Source of the DNA: Fibrivirga algicola
Lineage (GTDB): Bacteria > Bacteroidota > Bacteroidia > Cytophagales > Spirosomataceae
Direction of reading: 5' to 3'
DNA length: 64,000 nucleotides
NCBI RefSeq assembly: GCF_011742925.1
Contig: NZ_WAEL01000008.1
Location: forward strand, 1 to 64,000
Made by a program: the position numbers and the translations under genes. The notes beneath the pieces were generated by a model. The model saw only the letters and a list, made by a program, of their open reading frames with translations. It did no database searches and was not told where the DNA came from. Below are positions 37,790 through 46,057 of this stretch, piece after piece. Position 1 is the first letter of the stretch, and the number at the start of each line of letters is the position of its first letter.

Positions 37790-37812
37790 AGAGCGTTTCA
37801 GCTTTCAAGTAT

Positions 37813-37881
37813 CAGGTTTCAAGTGCGCTGCAACACCAACATTGGGTTAGTGAACAGCGCACTTGAAACCTGTTTTTTTTT
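37813..37881 (+). terminator. Strong 18-bp terminator with T9 tract
   Basis: CAGGTTTCAAGTGCGCTG (37813-37830) pairs perfectly with 37855-37872; a 24-base loop has further partial pairing, and T9 follows. It ends the S8 protease message. Its T tract overlaps the stop codon of the minus-strand gene at 37880. Confidence 0.88.
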
Positions 37882-38113
37882 ACGCCACATCGCCAACCAG
37901 CAGGGCAGCTTCGTGCAGCAATTCGGTGGCGCAGATTTCGTCGGTGAAGGCCTCAATAGTAGCGTCTACAACGTCAAGGTCGACGGGCAAACGCGGCGAT
38001 TGGTCGTCGGCTACGAAACCAGCCAGCGCCCGCCCCACATAAAGCATATGTAACGCCGACAACAACGTCGGCAACCGTTGGCTGTGGCGGGTTTGGGATT
38101 CTTCGGGATTCAT
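37880..38113 (-). CDS. Small hypothetical acidic protein downstream of the YefM-YoeB module
   Basis: The 77-residue frame (MNPEESQTRHSQR to LLVGDVA) is not recognised. Its composition (many Asp, Glu, Leu, Val, Ala), balanced codon use and exact fit between the S8 terminator and the toxin gene suggest a real gene. The pattern TLLSALHMLYVGRALAGFVAD then VDATIEAFTDEICATELLHEAALLV would form amphipathic helices. It lies 54 bases after yoeB on the same strand and may be a third gene of the unit, although that is only positional inference. Confidence 0.5.
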   Translation of the reverse strand: MNPEESQTRHSQRLPTLLSALHMLYVGRALAGFVADDQSPRLPVDLDVVDATIEAFTDEICATELLHEAALLVGDVA

Positions 38114-38167
38114 TAATTAATTTGGTTTCGACCTAGCAGATGTAGGCAAGCTTCGGCAATCACTAAT

Positions 38168-38428
38168 TTAGTCGTGGAAGCGGCACTGAATAATCAATAT
38201 ATGCTCATCATCTACTTTGTAGCCTAGTCGGTGGTCATCTGTAATACGATGCAACCAGTAGCCACGCAGGTCAGCTTTGAAAGCTTCTGGTTCACCAATA
38301 CCGTTGACTGGTGAACGTAGGCAGTCTTTAATTAGCTCATTGATTCGTTTCAGCAACTGCTTATCGGTTTGCTGCCAGTGCACGTAGTCACCCCAGGCGT
38401 CAGTATCCCATGAAAGTTGTCGTTTCAT
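38168..38428 (-). CDS. yoeB: Toxin of the YefM-YoeB type (ribosome-dependent mRNA endonuclease)
   Basis: The 86-residue protein matches YoeB along its length: LSWDTDAWGDYVHWQQTDKQ, LLKRINELIKD, GIGEPEAFKADLRGYW, HRITDDHRLGYKV and a C-terminal CRFHD. The conserved Glu before the PE segment, Arg in HRIT and His near the end correspond to catalytic residues of E. coli YoeB, where the toxin cuts mRNA in the ribosomal A site and inhibits initiation. It overlaps the antitoxin stop by four bases (ATGA), the usual arrangement of this operon. Confidence 0.95.
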   Translation of the reverse strand: MKRQLSWDTDAWGDYVHWQQTDKQLLKRINELIKDCLRSPVNGIGEPEAFKADLRGYWLHRITDDHRLGYKVDDEHILIIQCRFHD

Positions 38429-38688
38429 GGTTGTTCATCATCGATCAACTCGTGGCTGTCATAGTGTCCCTGCTCCGTGCGGGAAACGGCCGCTGCCAGT
38501 CGTTGACGGTTTCGTTCGGAACTCAATACGTGTAGTGTTTCCTGCCAGCTGTTGTACTCGTCCAGAGAAATCACAACTACATGTTTGTTGTTAGGCTGAT
38601 TTACAACCACCACATCGGCATCATTAACAACAGCATCCAATTTTTCACGTAAATTCTGCCGAAAATCAGATAATCTCACTTCCTGCAT
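38425..38688 (-). CDS. yefM: Antitoxin of the YefM family (Phd/YefM fold)
   Basis: The 87-residue antitoxin has the Phd/YefM DNA-binding N-terminus (RLSDFRQNLREKLDAVVNDADVVVVNQPNNKHVVVISLDEYNSWQET, split here only as landmarks: LSDFRQNL, VVNQPN, VVVISLDEYNSW) and a flexible acidic C-terminus (EQGHYDSHELIDDEQP) that masks the toxin. It represses its own operon with YoeB as corepressor. Two TGTACA hexamers lie 8-25 bases upstream, matching the known operator cores of the E. coli system. Confidence 0.95.
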   Translation of the reverse strand: MQEVRLSDFRQNLREKLDAVVNDADVVVVNQPNNKHVVVISLDEYNSWQETLHVLSSERNRQRLAAAVSRTEQGHYDSHELIDDEQP

Positions 38689-38695
38689 CTTGTTC

Positions 38696-38713
38696 TGTAC
38701 AAATTTATGTACA
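38696..38713 (-). promoter_or_regulatory. yefM-yoeB operator: two TGTACA palindromes 12 bp apart, with embedded -7 box
   Basis: TGTACA occurs at 38696-38701 and 38708-38713, so the centres are 12 bp apart, the same core and spacing as described for the E. coli YefM operator. Read on the minus strand, TAAATTTG (38707-38700), a Bacteroidota -7 box, sits between them. Bound YefM would therefore block the promoter. The mRNA leader would be very short. Confidence 0.75.
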
Positions 38714-38753
38714 TAGACCAGTACAGTCAGTACCTACTTTATAAAGTTTAGGC

Positions 38754-39134
38754 ATGAATCTATTTGTCTACGGCACCCTGCGTAACACCTACGATAATCC
38801 GATGGCACAACTGCTTCGGAAAAACGCTCGCCTGCTTGGTCACGGCTACGTACCCGGCCGCCTGTTTGATCTGGGCTGGTACCCCGGTGCTACTTATGAA
38901 CCAGACAGCCTTTATCGCGTTTGGGGCGACGTATTTACCCTAACCGACGACCAATCGATTCTGAAGCAACTCGATGACTATGAAGGCATCGAAAACCACC
39001 CCGACGATGAATACGCCCGTATCGACGTACCTGTGCAGATGGGCGACGAACAGGTGACCTGCCAGATGTATGTTTTCCTGAAAGCAGACGGGCAGCAAAC
39101 GCTGATCGAATCGGGGAATTATTTAAGAAAATAA
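38754..39134 (+). CDS. Gamma-glutamylcyclotransferase-like (GGCT/AIG2) protein
   Basis: The 126-residue protein begins with the family hallmark LFVYGTLRN, the anion-binding loop of the GGCT fold. GRLFDLGWYPG and VWGDVFTL follow, then LDDYEGIENHPDDEYARIDV, which includes the likely catalytic Glu. Members cleave gamma-glutamyl or related lactam/amine compounds; the substrate of this small form is unknown. It is cytoplasmic. It is divergent from yefM, with a 65-base gap that holds the operator, and is followed 32 bases on by a small membrane-protein gene. Confidence 0.85.
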   Translation: MNLFVYGTLRNTYDNPMAQLLRKNARLLGHGYVPGRLFDLGWYPGATYEPDSLYRVWGDVFTLTDDQSILKQLDDYEGIENHPDDEYARIDVPVQMGDEQVTCQMYVFLKADGQQTLIESGNYLRK

Positions 39135-39166
39135 CGAGTGTACTCCGCTCACTTTAACCAGCCTTG

Positions 39167-39349
39167 ATGAATAAACAGACGTTGATTCAGGCATTGCCCT
39201 ATATGGGCATCGCGCTACTACTTGCCAACATACTGGCCAAGCAGCTTGCCGATATTCCCCCTGTCCTCGACGGTTTTATTACAGGCATGGCCCTGACAAT
39301 GACCCTGTCCCGAGTCCTTGGCTTGGGTAGTAAAAAGGCTTCGGAATAA
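39167..39349 (+). CDS. Small membrane protein of two helices, unknown
   Basis: The 60-residue protein (ATG at 39167) has two hydrophobic segments, LPYMGIALLLANILAKQL and LDGFITGMALTMTLSRVL, and a short basic tail. It is probably an inner-membrane protein. It sits 32 bases after the GGCT-like gene and is likely co-transcribed. No family is recognised. Confidence 0.6.
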   Translation: MNKQTLIQALPYMGIALLLANILAKQLADIPPVLDGFITGMALTMTLSRVLGLGSKKASE

Positions 39350-39388
39350 ACTAGCGTTTGGTGTCGCATCAGGTATGTTACCCGTCCC

Positions 39389-41602
39389 CTACCGGCCCAT
39401 CAACGCAATCGTGATGTTGATCTTACCATAATCGTAGCGGCCTCCTAAGTGTTCAAAAACGGGTTTGGTGCGGTTTTCTTCAATGCCAACAGTAGCGATA
39501 GCCGCCTCGATCTCCTGACGTTCGGCCAGGGTAATCAGGCTTGCCAGATCAACGTCGTAGCCCCCCTGACTGAGTTGGATCAGGTGATTAGCGATGCTCG
39601 ACGGACCCAGCTCACGCGCCTGCGCAATCTGCTGAATGGTCAGGCCCTGCTGGTAGAGTTCCAGCGTCATCTGCTGCGTAGAACCTTTTGGCTTTGCCGT
39701 TTCACGAGGCCTGCTGGTACCTTCACTGCGTATCTGTCTCGGGCTTTCGCCAACCTGTACGCCAACAAATTCAGCGATCTCAGTCAGGAAGGCAGTGCCA
39801 AACATTTCCAGCTTGCGTTCGCCTACCCCCGAAACGTTCCGGAAGGCATCGGGCGTAGTGGGGCGCTGCCGGGCCATGTCTTCCAGCGTCGAGTCGGTAA
39901 AGACCACGTACGGCGGCACATTCTGCGAATCGGCAATGCGCTTGCGGAGTACGCGCAGCCGCTCGAACAGCTCGTCGCGACCCGCCGAACCGGCAGCGTC
40001 ACCGCGGGTACGTGTTGCTTTCTCAACAACCGGCTTGGGTACGTCGTCGGGGCGAACGAGGCTGATCGTTTTGCCGTTGAAAAGCACATCGTCAGCCAAT
40101 AAGCCTTTGCGGAGGGCATAGTGGTTTTCGTAGGCCACTTCAATCACGCCGATGTTGATGAGCTGGTGCAGGTAGCTCCGCCACTCCTCAAATTTAAGGT
40201 CAGCCCCGGCACCGTAAGTTTTGATCTTGTCGAACCCCTGTGAAATGATGGCGTAGTTCCGCGACCCGCGCAACACGTCGATCAGCGTATTCATGGGCAC
40301 CCGTTCGCCCAGCCGGATAATGGCCGACAGGGCTTTTTGCGCAATTGTGGTTGCGTCGAACGTAATACGTGGACTACGGCAGACGTCGCAGTTGCCGCAG
40401 GGTTCAGCTAATTGTTCCGAGAAATACGAGAGCAGAATCTGTCGGCGGCAGGTGTTGGCTTCGGCGTATTGCTTCATCCGTTCCAGCTTTGCCAACTGTA
40501 AGTCCAGGTTGGCGGGCTTGTTCTCGGTGAGCATCTGCGTGTAGGTAGCCACGTCGGCAAAGCTATAGAACAGCACCGTCTGCGAGGGCAGTCCGTCGCG
40601 ACCGGCCCGACCAATTTCCTGATAATAGCCCTCGATATTCTTGGGCATGTTGTAGTGCATTACCCAGCGCACATTGCTCTTGTCGATTCCCATGCCGAAG
40701 GCAATCGTGGCGCACATGATCCGCACGTCGTCGCGCAGGAATGCCTCCTGAATGCGGGCCCGTTCCGACGAGTCCATTCCCGCGTGGTAGAACGCCGCCG
40801 AGTAGCCTTTCTCCATCAGCTTCGTAGCCAGCGTTTCGCACGATTTTCGGCTGAGGCAATAAATGATACCCGACGTATCGGGTTTCAGGCTCAGTAGCTT
40901 CACGATCTGCCCGATGCGGTTAGTGCCGGGCATCACCTGGAGGCTCAGGTTGGTGCGGTTAAACGACGCAATGAACACCGCCGGATCGCGCATATCGAGC
41001 CGCTCCGAAATATCCTGCCGGGTGAGGCGGTCGGCGGTGGCGGTCAGCGCAATGATGGGTACGTTCGGAAACCACTTTCGCAGCGTGTTGAGCTGGGTGT
41101 ATTCAGGTCGAAAATCATGCCCCCACGACGAGATACAGTGCGCTTCATCAATTGCGAACATCGAAATCGTCATCCGATTGAGGAACACGTAAAACGACTC
41201 AGAGAGCAGCTTTTCGGGCGATACGTACAGCAGTTTGATCTTACCGCTCAGGCAGTTGGCCTCTACATCGCGCATTTCTTTTACCCCCTGCGAGCTGTTG
41301 ATGTAGGCAGCCGCAATACCGTTGAGGTGCAACGCCTCCACCTGATCTTTCATGAGGGCAATGAGCGGCGACACCACTACACAAAGACCGGGCAGCATCA
41401 GGGCCGGAATCTGAAAACAAACCGACTTACCGCCCCCCGTCGGCATCAGCACCACCGTATCGCGTCCGCTAACAATTGACCGGATAATGGCCTCCTGCAT
41501 CGGGCGGAATTGATCATACCCGTAATACCGTTTGAGGTATACCACGGGATCCTGACCAGTAGGTTCCGGACGGGTTGAAGGGGCTGAATGCGCTGTTAAC
41601 AT
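39389..41602 (-). CDS. recQ: ATP-dependent DNA helicase RecQ
   Basis: The 737-residue SF2 helicase unwinds DNA 3' to 5' in recombination and repair. The helicase core has Walker A MPTGGGKSVCFQ, DEAH box FAIDEAHCISSWGHDFRPEY, ALTATAD and the QEIGRAGRDG motif. The RecQ-specific zinc site is Cys in NTCRRQ and CGNCDVC. A winged-helix RQC and HRDC domain follow (RKRIADSQNVPPYVVFTD; SGVGERKLEMFG). The C-terminal ~110 residues add a helix-turn-helix-like region (TLELYQQGLTIQQIAQARELG), common in Bacteroidota RecQ. It is complete and stands alone. Confidence 0.96.
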   Translation of the reverse strand: MLTAHSAPSTRPEPTGQDPVVYLKRYYGYDQFRPMQEAIIRSIVSGRDTVVLMPTGGGKSVCFQIPALMLPGLCVVVSPLIALMKDQVEALHLNGIAAAYINSSQGVKEMRDVEANCLSGKIKLLYVSPEKLLSESFYVFLNRMTISMFAIDEAHCISSWGHDFRPEYTQLNTLRKWFPNVPIIALTATADRLTRQDISERLDMRDPAVFIASFNRTNLSLQVMPGTNRIGQIVKLLSLKPDTSGIIYCLSRKSCETLATKLMEKGYSAAFYHAGMDSSERARIQEAFLRDDVRIMCATIAFGMGIDKSNVRWVMHYNMPKNIEGYYQEIGRAGRDGLPSQTVLFYSFADVATYTQMLTENKPANLDLQLAKLERMKQYAEANTCRRQILLSYFSEQLAEPCGNCDVCRSPRITFDATTIAQKALSAIIRLGERVPMNTLIDVLRGSRNYAIISQGFDKIKTYGAGADLKFEEWRSYLHQLINIGVIEVAYENHYALRKGLLADDVLFNGKTISLVRPDDVPKPVVEKATRTRGDAAGSAGRDELFERLRVLRKRIADSQNVPPYVVFTDSTLEDMARQRPTTPDAFRNVSGVGERKLEMFGTAFLTEIAEFVGVQVGESPRQIRSEGTSRPRETAKPKGSTQQMTLELYQQGLTIQQIAQARELGPSSIANHLIQLSQGGYDVDLASLITLAERQEIEAAIATVGIEENRTKPVFEHLGGRYDYGKINITIALMGR

Positions 41603-41765
41603 ACGGTGGCAAAAGAGAAATTTAGTATAGTAAAGATACGAAAAAGTGCGCAGTTGGCGACCGGGGAAGTCCCCCCTACCGGCCAGTCAGATGAGTCAAA
41701 ACGCGCGTTTTATTGGTTGTTGGCTATATTAACCCGGTGTTATGATGCCCAAAACACGGTTTATC

Positions 41766-42446
41766 ATGAAAATTCTGCTTATCGAAGATGAGGTCAAAAC
41801 AGTTCAAAGTATTAAACAGGGGCTTGAAGAGCATCACTGGGATGTTGATGTTGCCTACGACGGAGCGATAGGGTTTCGGCTGGCCAGTCAGGCAACCTAC
41901 GACCTTATTATTTCCGACATTATACTGCCCGGCATCAACGGCCTCGACCTCTGCCGCAAACTGCGCGATGCCAATGTTACGGCCCCCATTCTGATGCTGA
42001 CCGCTCTTGGCACAACCGACGACAAGATTCTTGGTCTTGACGCCGGCGCCGACGACTACCTGGTAAAGCCCTTCGAGTTTCGCGAACTGATGGCCCACGT
42101 CAGGGCTTTGACCCGGCGAACTCAGGGGACTGTACAAACGGCTAACGTGCTGAAAATCGCCGATTTGGAATTAAATCCGGATACAAAAAGCGTGGTACGG
42201 GCCGGGAAAGAGATAACCCTGACGGCCAAAGAGTTTCAGTTGCTCGAATACTTCCTGCGGCATCAGGGGCGGGTGATTTCGAAAGTAGAACTAGCCGAAC
42301 GCTTCTGGGATGTGACCTTCGACAACGGCACCAACGTAATTGAGGTCTACATCAATTTCCTCCGCAAAAAGATAGACCGGGATTTTGAGCCCAAACTGCT
42401 GCATACCCAGATTGGCATGGGCTATGTTGTAAAGCTAGCGTCGTGA
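41766..42446 (+). CDS. OmpR/PhoB-family response regulator (two-component system 1)
   Basis: Starting at ATG 41766 (MKILLIEDEVKTVQS) it has 226 residues; an ATG at 41742 would add eight. The receiver domain has the acidic pair EDE, phospho-acceptor Asp in LIISDIILPGINGLDLC, and Lys in DDYLVKPFEFREL. The C-terminal winged helix (TLTAKEFQLLEYFLRHQGRVISK, split as TAKEFQLLEYF and GRVISKVELAERFWD) binds direct-repeat DNA in this family. The stop overlaps the kinase start. Phased NTTAAR repeats begin at the end of the kinase gene and are candidate targets. Confidence 0.95.
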   Translation: MKILLIEDEVKTVQSIKQGLEEHHWDVDVAYDGAIGFRLASQATYDLIISDIILPGINGLDLCRKLRDANVTAPILMLTALGTTDDKILGLDAGADDYLVKPFEFRELMAHVRALTRRTQGTVQTANVLKIADLELNPDTKSVVRAGKEITLTAKEFQLLEYFLRHQGRVISKVELAERFWDVTFDNGTNVIEVYINFLRKKIDRDFEPKLLHTQIGMGYVVKLAS

Positions 42447-43828
42447 TGGTCAATATACGTACCCGGCTCACTTACCAGTTTGCCATTCTGGTCACGCTGA
42501 TTCTGCTCCTGTTTTCGCTGGGTGTTTATTTTTTCAGCAAGCTGTACCTTGAAAAACGGTTTTACAAGCGGCTGCAAGACCGGGCCCTGACCACCACTAC
42601 CCTCCTGTTCGATCTACAACAGACAGATAGTACCGTATTGCGGCTCATCGAAACGGCCGAAAAGAAACTGCTGCTCAATGAAAGCATTTCGGTCTACAAC
42701 GAACGAACAAAAGAGATGCTGTTTTCGACTAATCCGGCCAATACGCAGTTTCACCAACAGTTTATCCCGCAGCTCGACTCAACCGCCCAGACCCTGTATC
42801 TGCGCCAGAACGAGTACCAACTCGTCGCCATTCGCCTCACCAATGGCGACAGTAGCAACTGGGTGATTGCCAGCGGTATCGATGACGTTGGAGCCGACGC
42901 ACTGAGTGACCTGAAAAAGATTCTGCTGATTATGATTCTGGCGGCCATTCTGCTGCTGGGCATCTCAGGCTGGTTCTTCGCCGATCGGGCTCTGGCGCCC
43001 ATGTCCGGAATCATCAGGCAGGTCAACGCTATCTTTCCGACCAATGTGCAACGACGGGTAGAGCATCCGAACCGGTCAGACGAGATTGGCTTGCTGGTGA
43101 ACACCTTCAACCAGTTGCTCGACCGTATTGAGCAAGCCCTGAACACGCAGAAGATGTTTATTGCCAACGTGTCGCATGAGCTTAAAAACCCCTTGACCAA
43201 GATCAATTCGCAGATTGACGTGGCGCTCATCCAAAAGCGCGAGCCGGCAGTGTATGAACGAACGCTTCAGTCATTGCAGGAAGACGTACGCACCCTAACC
43301 CAGTTGACCAATGCCCTGCTCGAACTGGCAAACTCATCCATCCAGGCCAACGCCCTGCCCTTTGAGCCGGTGCGGATGGATGAGTTGCTTTGGGAAACAA
43401 AAACGCAGTTACAGGCGTGGCACGATACATACAGTGTCCGGCTATCGTTCACCGATTTCCCTGACGAGGAAGAAGCCCTGATCACCCACGGAAACAGAGC
43501 CGCCCTGAAAGTACTGTTGATGAATCTGATCGATAATGCCTGTAAGTTTTCCCCCACAAAAACAGCTGAGGTCACGTTTCAAACCCAACCAAATACGATT
43601 ACCATCGCTGTGTTCAATGAAGGTCCGCCCATAGCCGAGGCCGACCTGGCGCATATTTTTCAGCCTTTCTTCCGGGGTAATTCAACCGCCCAATCAAGCA
43701 AAGGGCATGGTGTGGGGCTAGCCGTTGTTCTGCAGGTTACCCAGCTTCACAAAGGCACCATTGCGGTTCGCTCTGGAGCAGAAGGCACCACATTTACGCT
43801 GACACTGGCCAATGCAGCCCCAATTTAA
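42446..43828 (+). CDS. Sensor histidine kinase (two-component system 1)
   Basis: The 460-residue kinase (ATG at 42446 sharing one base with the regulator stop; GTG at 42443 is possible) has a first membrane helix (FAILVTLILLLFSLGVYFF), a periplasmic sensor of about 130 residues, a second helix (ILLIMILAAILLLGISGWFF), a HAMP-like linker, the phospho-acceptor His in VSHELKNPL, and an ATPase domain with NLIDNACKFSP (N box), FQPFFRGNS (F box) and GHGVGLAV (G box). No sensor motif identifies the signal. The last hexamer-repeat array starts inside its stop codon. Confidence 0.94.
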   Translation: MVNIRTRLTYQFAILVTLILLLFSLGVYFFSKLYLEKRFYKRLQDRALTTTTLLFDLQQTDSTVLRLIETAEKKLLLNESISVYNERTKEMLFSTNPANTQFHQQFIPQLDSTAQTLYLRQNEYQLVAIRLTNGDSSNWVIASGIDDVGADALSDLKKILLIMILAAILLLGISGWFFADRALAPMSGIIRQVNAIFPTNVQRRVEHPNRSDEIGLLVNTFNQLLDRIEQALNTQKMFIANVSHELKNPLTKINSQIDVALIQKREPAVYERTLQSLQEDVRTLTQLTNALLELANSSIQANALPFEPVRMDELLWETKTQLQAWHDTYSVRLSFTDFPDEEEALITHGNRAALKVLLMNLIDNACKFSPTKTAEVTFQTQPNTITIAVFNEGPPIAEADLAHIFQPFFRGNSTAQSSKGHGVGLAVVLQVTQLHKGTIAVRSGAEGTTFTLTLANAAPI

Positions 43829-43880
43829 GGTGGTTTTAAAGTTAGCTTAAGTCGTGGTTAAGTTGGGTGTCGTTGCTTTG
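43824..43880 (+). promoter_or_regulatory. Four NTTAAR hexamers at 11-bp spacing plus -7-like box
   Basis: TTTAAG (43824), TTTAAA (43835), CTTAAG (43846) and GTTAAG (43857) each start 11 bp after the previous one with N5 spacers. The array starts across the kinase stop codon. TTGCTTTG (43873-43880), one mismatch from TAnnTTTG, lies 10 bases past the last repeat and 23 before the next ATG. This is the architecture of a response-regulator-activated promoter. Confidence 0.65.
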
Positions 43881-43903
43881 CAGCACACTACAACCGCCAG
43901 ATT

Positions 43904-44854
43904 ATGGAGCCAGAAACAGTATCTACGAAGCAGGGAGCGATCAACATGACGATTGGCTCATTGGTTGGCATACTCTCCCTACTGGCGTATCTGTTCATTG
44001 GTTCGCGCAACGAAACACTGGAAGTTCAAAAGCAACTGACCACCAAAGTAGAGCAGTTTGCGTCGGTTCAATTGAAGCTCGACTCGATTTCCAACGTGCT
44101 CAACGAGAAAATAATTGAGGTACGTCAGCTAGGCGGCAGCGTAACCGGTCTGGAGCGAATTCGGCAGCAGCTCGAAAACGACAAGAAGAAGCTGAAATAT
44201 GACCTAACGTTCTCGCTTCAGCAATACGACCTGAAAATCAGGGATTACAAAAGCTACCTGGTTCAAAATGAAGTCGCGATCGGTAAGCTCAAGGCCGAGA
44301 ATGGCTCCCTACTCAGTCGGGCACGGCTGTTGGAAGAAGAGAAACAGACTATTCTGAGCGAAAACGAGGGCTTGAAGTATGAGCGGGCTGCCCTGGCCAA
44401 AACGGTAGTCGACTACTCGGTTCAGAATGCCGACCTGAAGAAAAAAGTAACCCTGGCCTCAACCATCAAAGCCGTAGCTGTCAACGTGTCGGCGCTGACA
44501 GCCAGTGGTAAAGAACGAACTGGCGGCACCTATAAAGCGTCGCGCATCGACCGGCTAAAAATTGCTTTCATTATCCCGTCAAACCCGGTAAACCAGGACG
44601 GCAGCAAAGAGCTGTACGTGCGTATTGTCGACGCAACGGGCGCCGTAGTCAGCGAGAGTATCAGCGCGGGCACGCTATGGCACGAAGGCCGCGAGATTGG
44701 GTACAGCACCCGGCACACAATCGCCCTGGAACCGACAGACCAGCGAATCGACATCTTTTTTCATCGGGATGCGCCCTACAAACCGGGCAGCTACCGCGTG
44801 GAGCTGTACGCAGATGGCTTCCGGGTTGGCGATGGCCAGTTCGACGTGAAGTAG
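43904..44854 (+). CDS. Membrane-anchored coiled-coil protein with C-terminal beta domain
   Basis: The 316-residue protein has one N-terminal membrane helix (MTIGSLVGILSLLAYLFIG), a coiled coil at about residues 40-185 with clear heptads (LEVQKQLTTKVEQFASVQLKL; LLEEEKQTILSENEGLKYE, quoted as landmarks), and a C-terminal beta-rich domain of about 110 residues (KIAFIIPSNP, ELYVRIVDATGAVVSE, YKPGSYRVELYADGFRVG). It resembles Bacteroidota proteins of unknown function that are probably anchored in the inner membrane with the coil in the periplasm. It lies directly downstream of two-component system 1 and the phased repeats, so it is probably a target. Confidence 0.8.
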   Translation: MEPETVSTKQGAINMTIGSLVGILSLLAYLFIGSRNETLEVQKQLTTKVEQFASVQLKLDSISNVLNEKIIEVRQLGGSVTGLERIRQQLENDKKKLKYDLTFSLQQYDLKIRDYKSYLVQNEVAIGKLKAENGSLLSRARLLEEEKQTILSENEGLKYERAALAKTVVDYSVQNADLKKKVTLASTIKAVAVNVSALTASGKERTGGTYKASRIDRLKIAFIIPSNPVNQDGSKELYVRIVDATGAVVSESISAGTLWHEGREIGYSTRHTIALEPTDQRIDIFFHRDAPYKPGSYRVELYADGFRVGDGQFDVK

Positions 44855-44896
44855 CCCGATGCGTTTTGGTGTGTTCAGTAACCTACCGTTTCCCCT

Positions 44897-46051
44897 ATGA
44901 CAACTATCCGAAAACATATCGTCAGTTTCTTATCAGCGCTCCCCTTCTTCGGCGAAACGCTCGTGGAAGCTGCCCGGCTATTTCTGCGGCGCTACAAGCA
45001 GTTTCCGCTGGCGTTTACCGCCCTGCTGTATCTATTCGGCACGGTCGCTCTCTGCTATTATCCGGTCGTTGGTCATTGGCTCACGGGATTCGTAATGATG
45101 ACTTTGCCGCTGGCTATTCTTAGCGGCATTGCGGCTTGTATCTACTTACTCTACAGGCGGCAGCATATCATTGGCATGGCCGGGCTGGTGTGGGTTCTGT
45201 TTTCCTTCGTACTCGTGAAACGAGTGGTAGGCACAAGTACGGGCAACCTGACAATGAATCAGTCTCAGGCACTTAGGGTCTTGAGTTTCAACAGCGAAAC
45301 GTTTCCACCCGGCACCAGTTCCGAGTTTAACAGGTCACTACAAGCCGATATTGCCTGTTTTCAGGAATACTCGCCCAACGCCCAGATCGAACGCCAGTAC
45401 ACCGACAAAATTGAAACCCTTACCTGTTTTGCGCCAGATCGACAGGTTGGTCTGGCCCTGTTTTCGAACTACCCAATTGTAAAACAATACGGCCGCATCT
45501 GGAACCGGACGCAGGGCCCCGACATCAACGGGTTTATATGCGCCGACATCGCGTATGGGGCAGATACGATCCGGGTGGTCAACACGCATCTCTGGTCAAT
45601 GGGTGTGCGGACGAGCAAAGCGATAGACGCCCTGAAAGCAGGTGAATTACGGGTATTTTTCTCCGAAGTTGGCGACACATTTTATCGGCTGAAAGAAGGC
45701 TTTGAACACCGGAATGAGCAACTTCAGGAAGTAGAATCGTATGTAGCCGGTAGCCGGTACCCGGTCATCATCTGCGGTGATTTCAATGAAACGCCAATCG
45801 GCTATTCTTATGGGAAACTGAGCCGAAATTTCAGAAATGCGTTTGAAGAAGCCGGTCAGGGTCTTGGCTTTACGCTGAATCGGCACCCTTACTGTGTCCG
45901 TATCGACCAGCAATTTGTGAGCCAGGAATGGCACATTCAAACGTGCCGAACGCTCTCAGGTGTTTCCTTTTCCGACCACTTCCCGGTACTGGCTCAATAC
46001 GTACTCAAAAAGTCAGTCGCTGCACCCGTTGCCATTTTAGCGCAGCACTGA
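44897..46051 (+). CDS. Membrane-anchored endonuclease/exonuclease/phosphatase-family protein
   Basis: The 384-residue protein has three membrane helices in its first 115 residues (FPLAFTALLYLFGTVALCYY; FVMMTLPLAILSGIAACIYLL; HIIGMAGLVWVLFSFVLV). The EEP domain follows: LRVLSFNSET, CFQEYSP (metal-binding Glu), RVVNTHLWS (His), IICGDFNETP (Asp and Asn) and FSDHFPVLAQ (terminal Asp-His). All catalytic landmarks are present, so it should be an active phosphodiesterase or phosphatase facing the periplasm; substrate unknown. It is 42 bases after the coiled-coil gene and probably in its operon. Confidence 0.88.
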   Translation: MTTIRKHIVSFLSALPFFGETLVEAARLFLRRYKQFPLAFTALLYLFGTVALCYYPVVGHWLTGFVMMTLPLAILSGIAACIYLLYRRQHIIGMAGLVWVLFSFVLVKRVVGTSTGNLTMNQSQALRVLSFNSETFPPGTSSEFNRSLQADIACFQEYSPNAQIERQYTDKIETLTCFAPDRQVGLALFSNYPIVKQYGRIWNRTQGPDINGFICADIAYGADTIRVVNTHLWSMGVRTSKAIDALKAGELRVFFSEVGDTFYRLKEGFEHRNEQLQEVESYVAGSRYPVIICGDFNETPIGYSYGKLSRNFRNAFEEAGQGLGFTLNRHPYCVRIDQQFVSQEWHIQTCRTLSGVSFSDHFPVLAQYVLKKSVAAPVAILAQH

Positions 46052-46057
46052 TATTTA

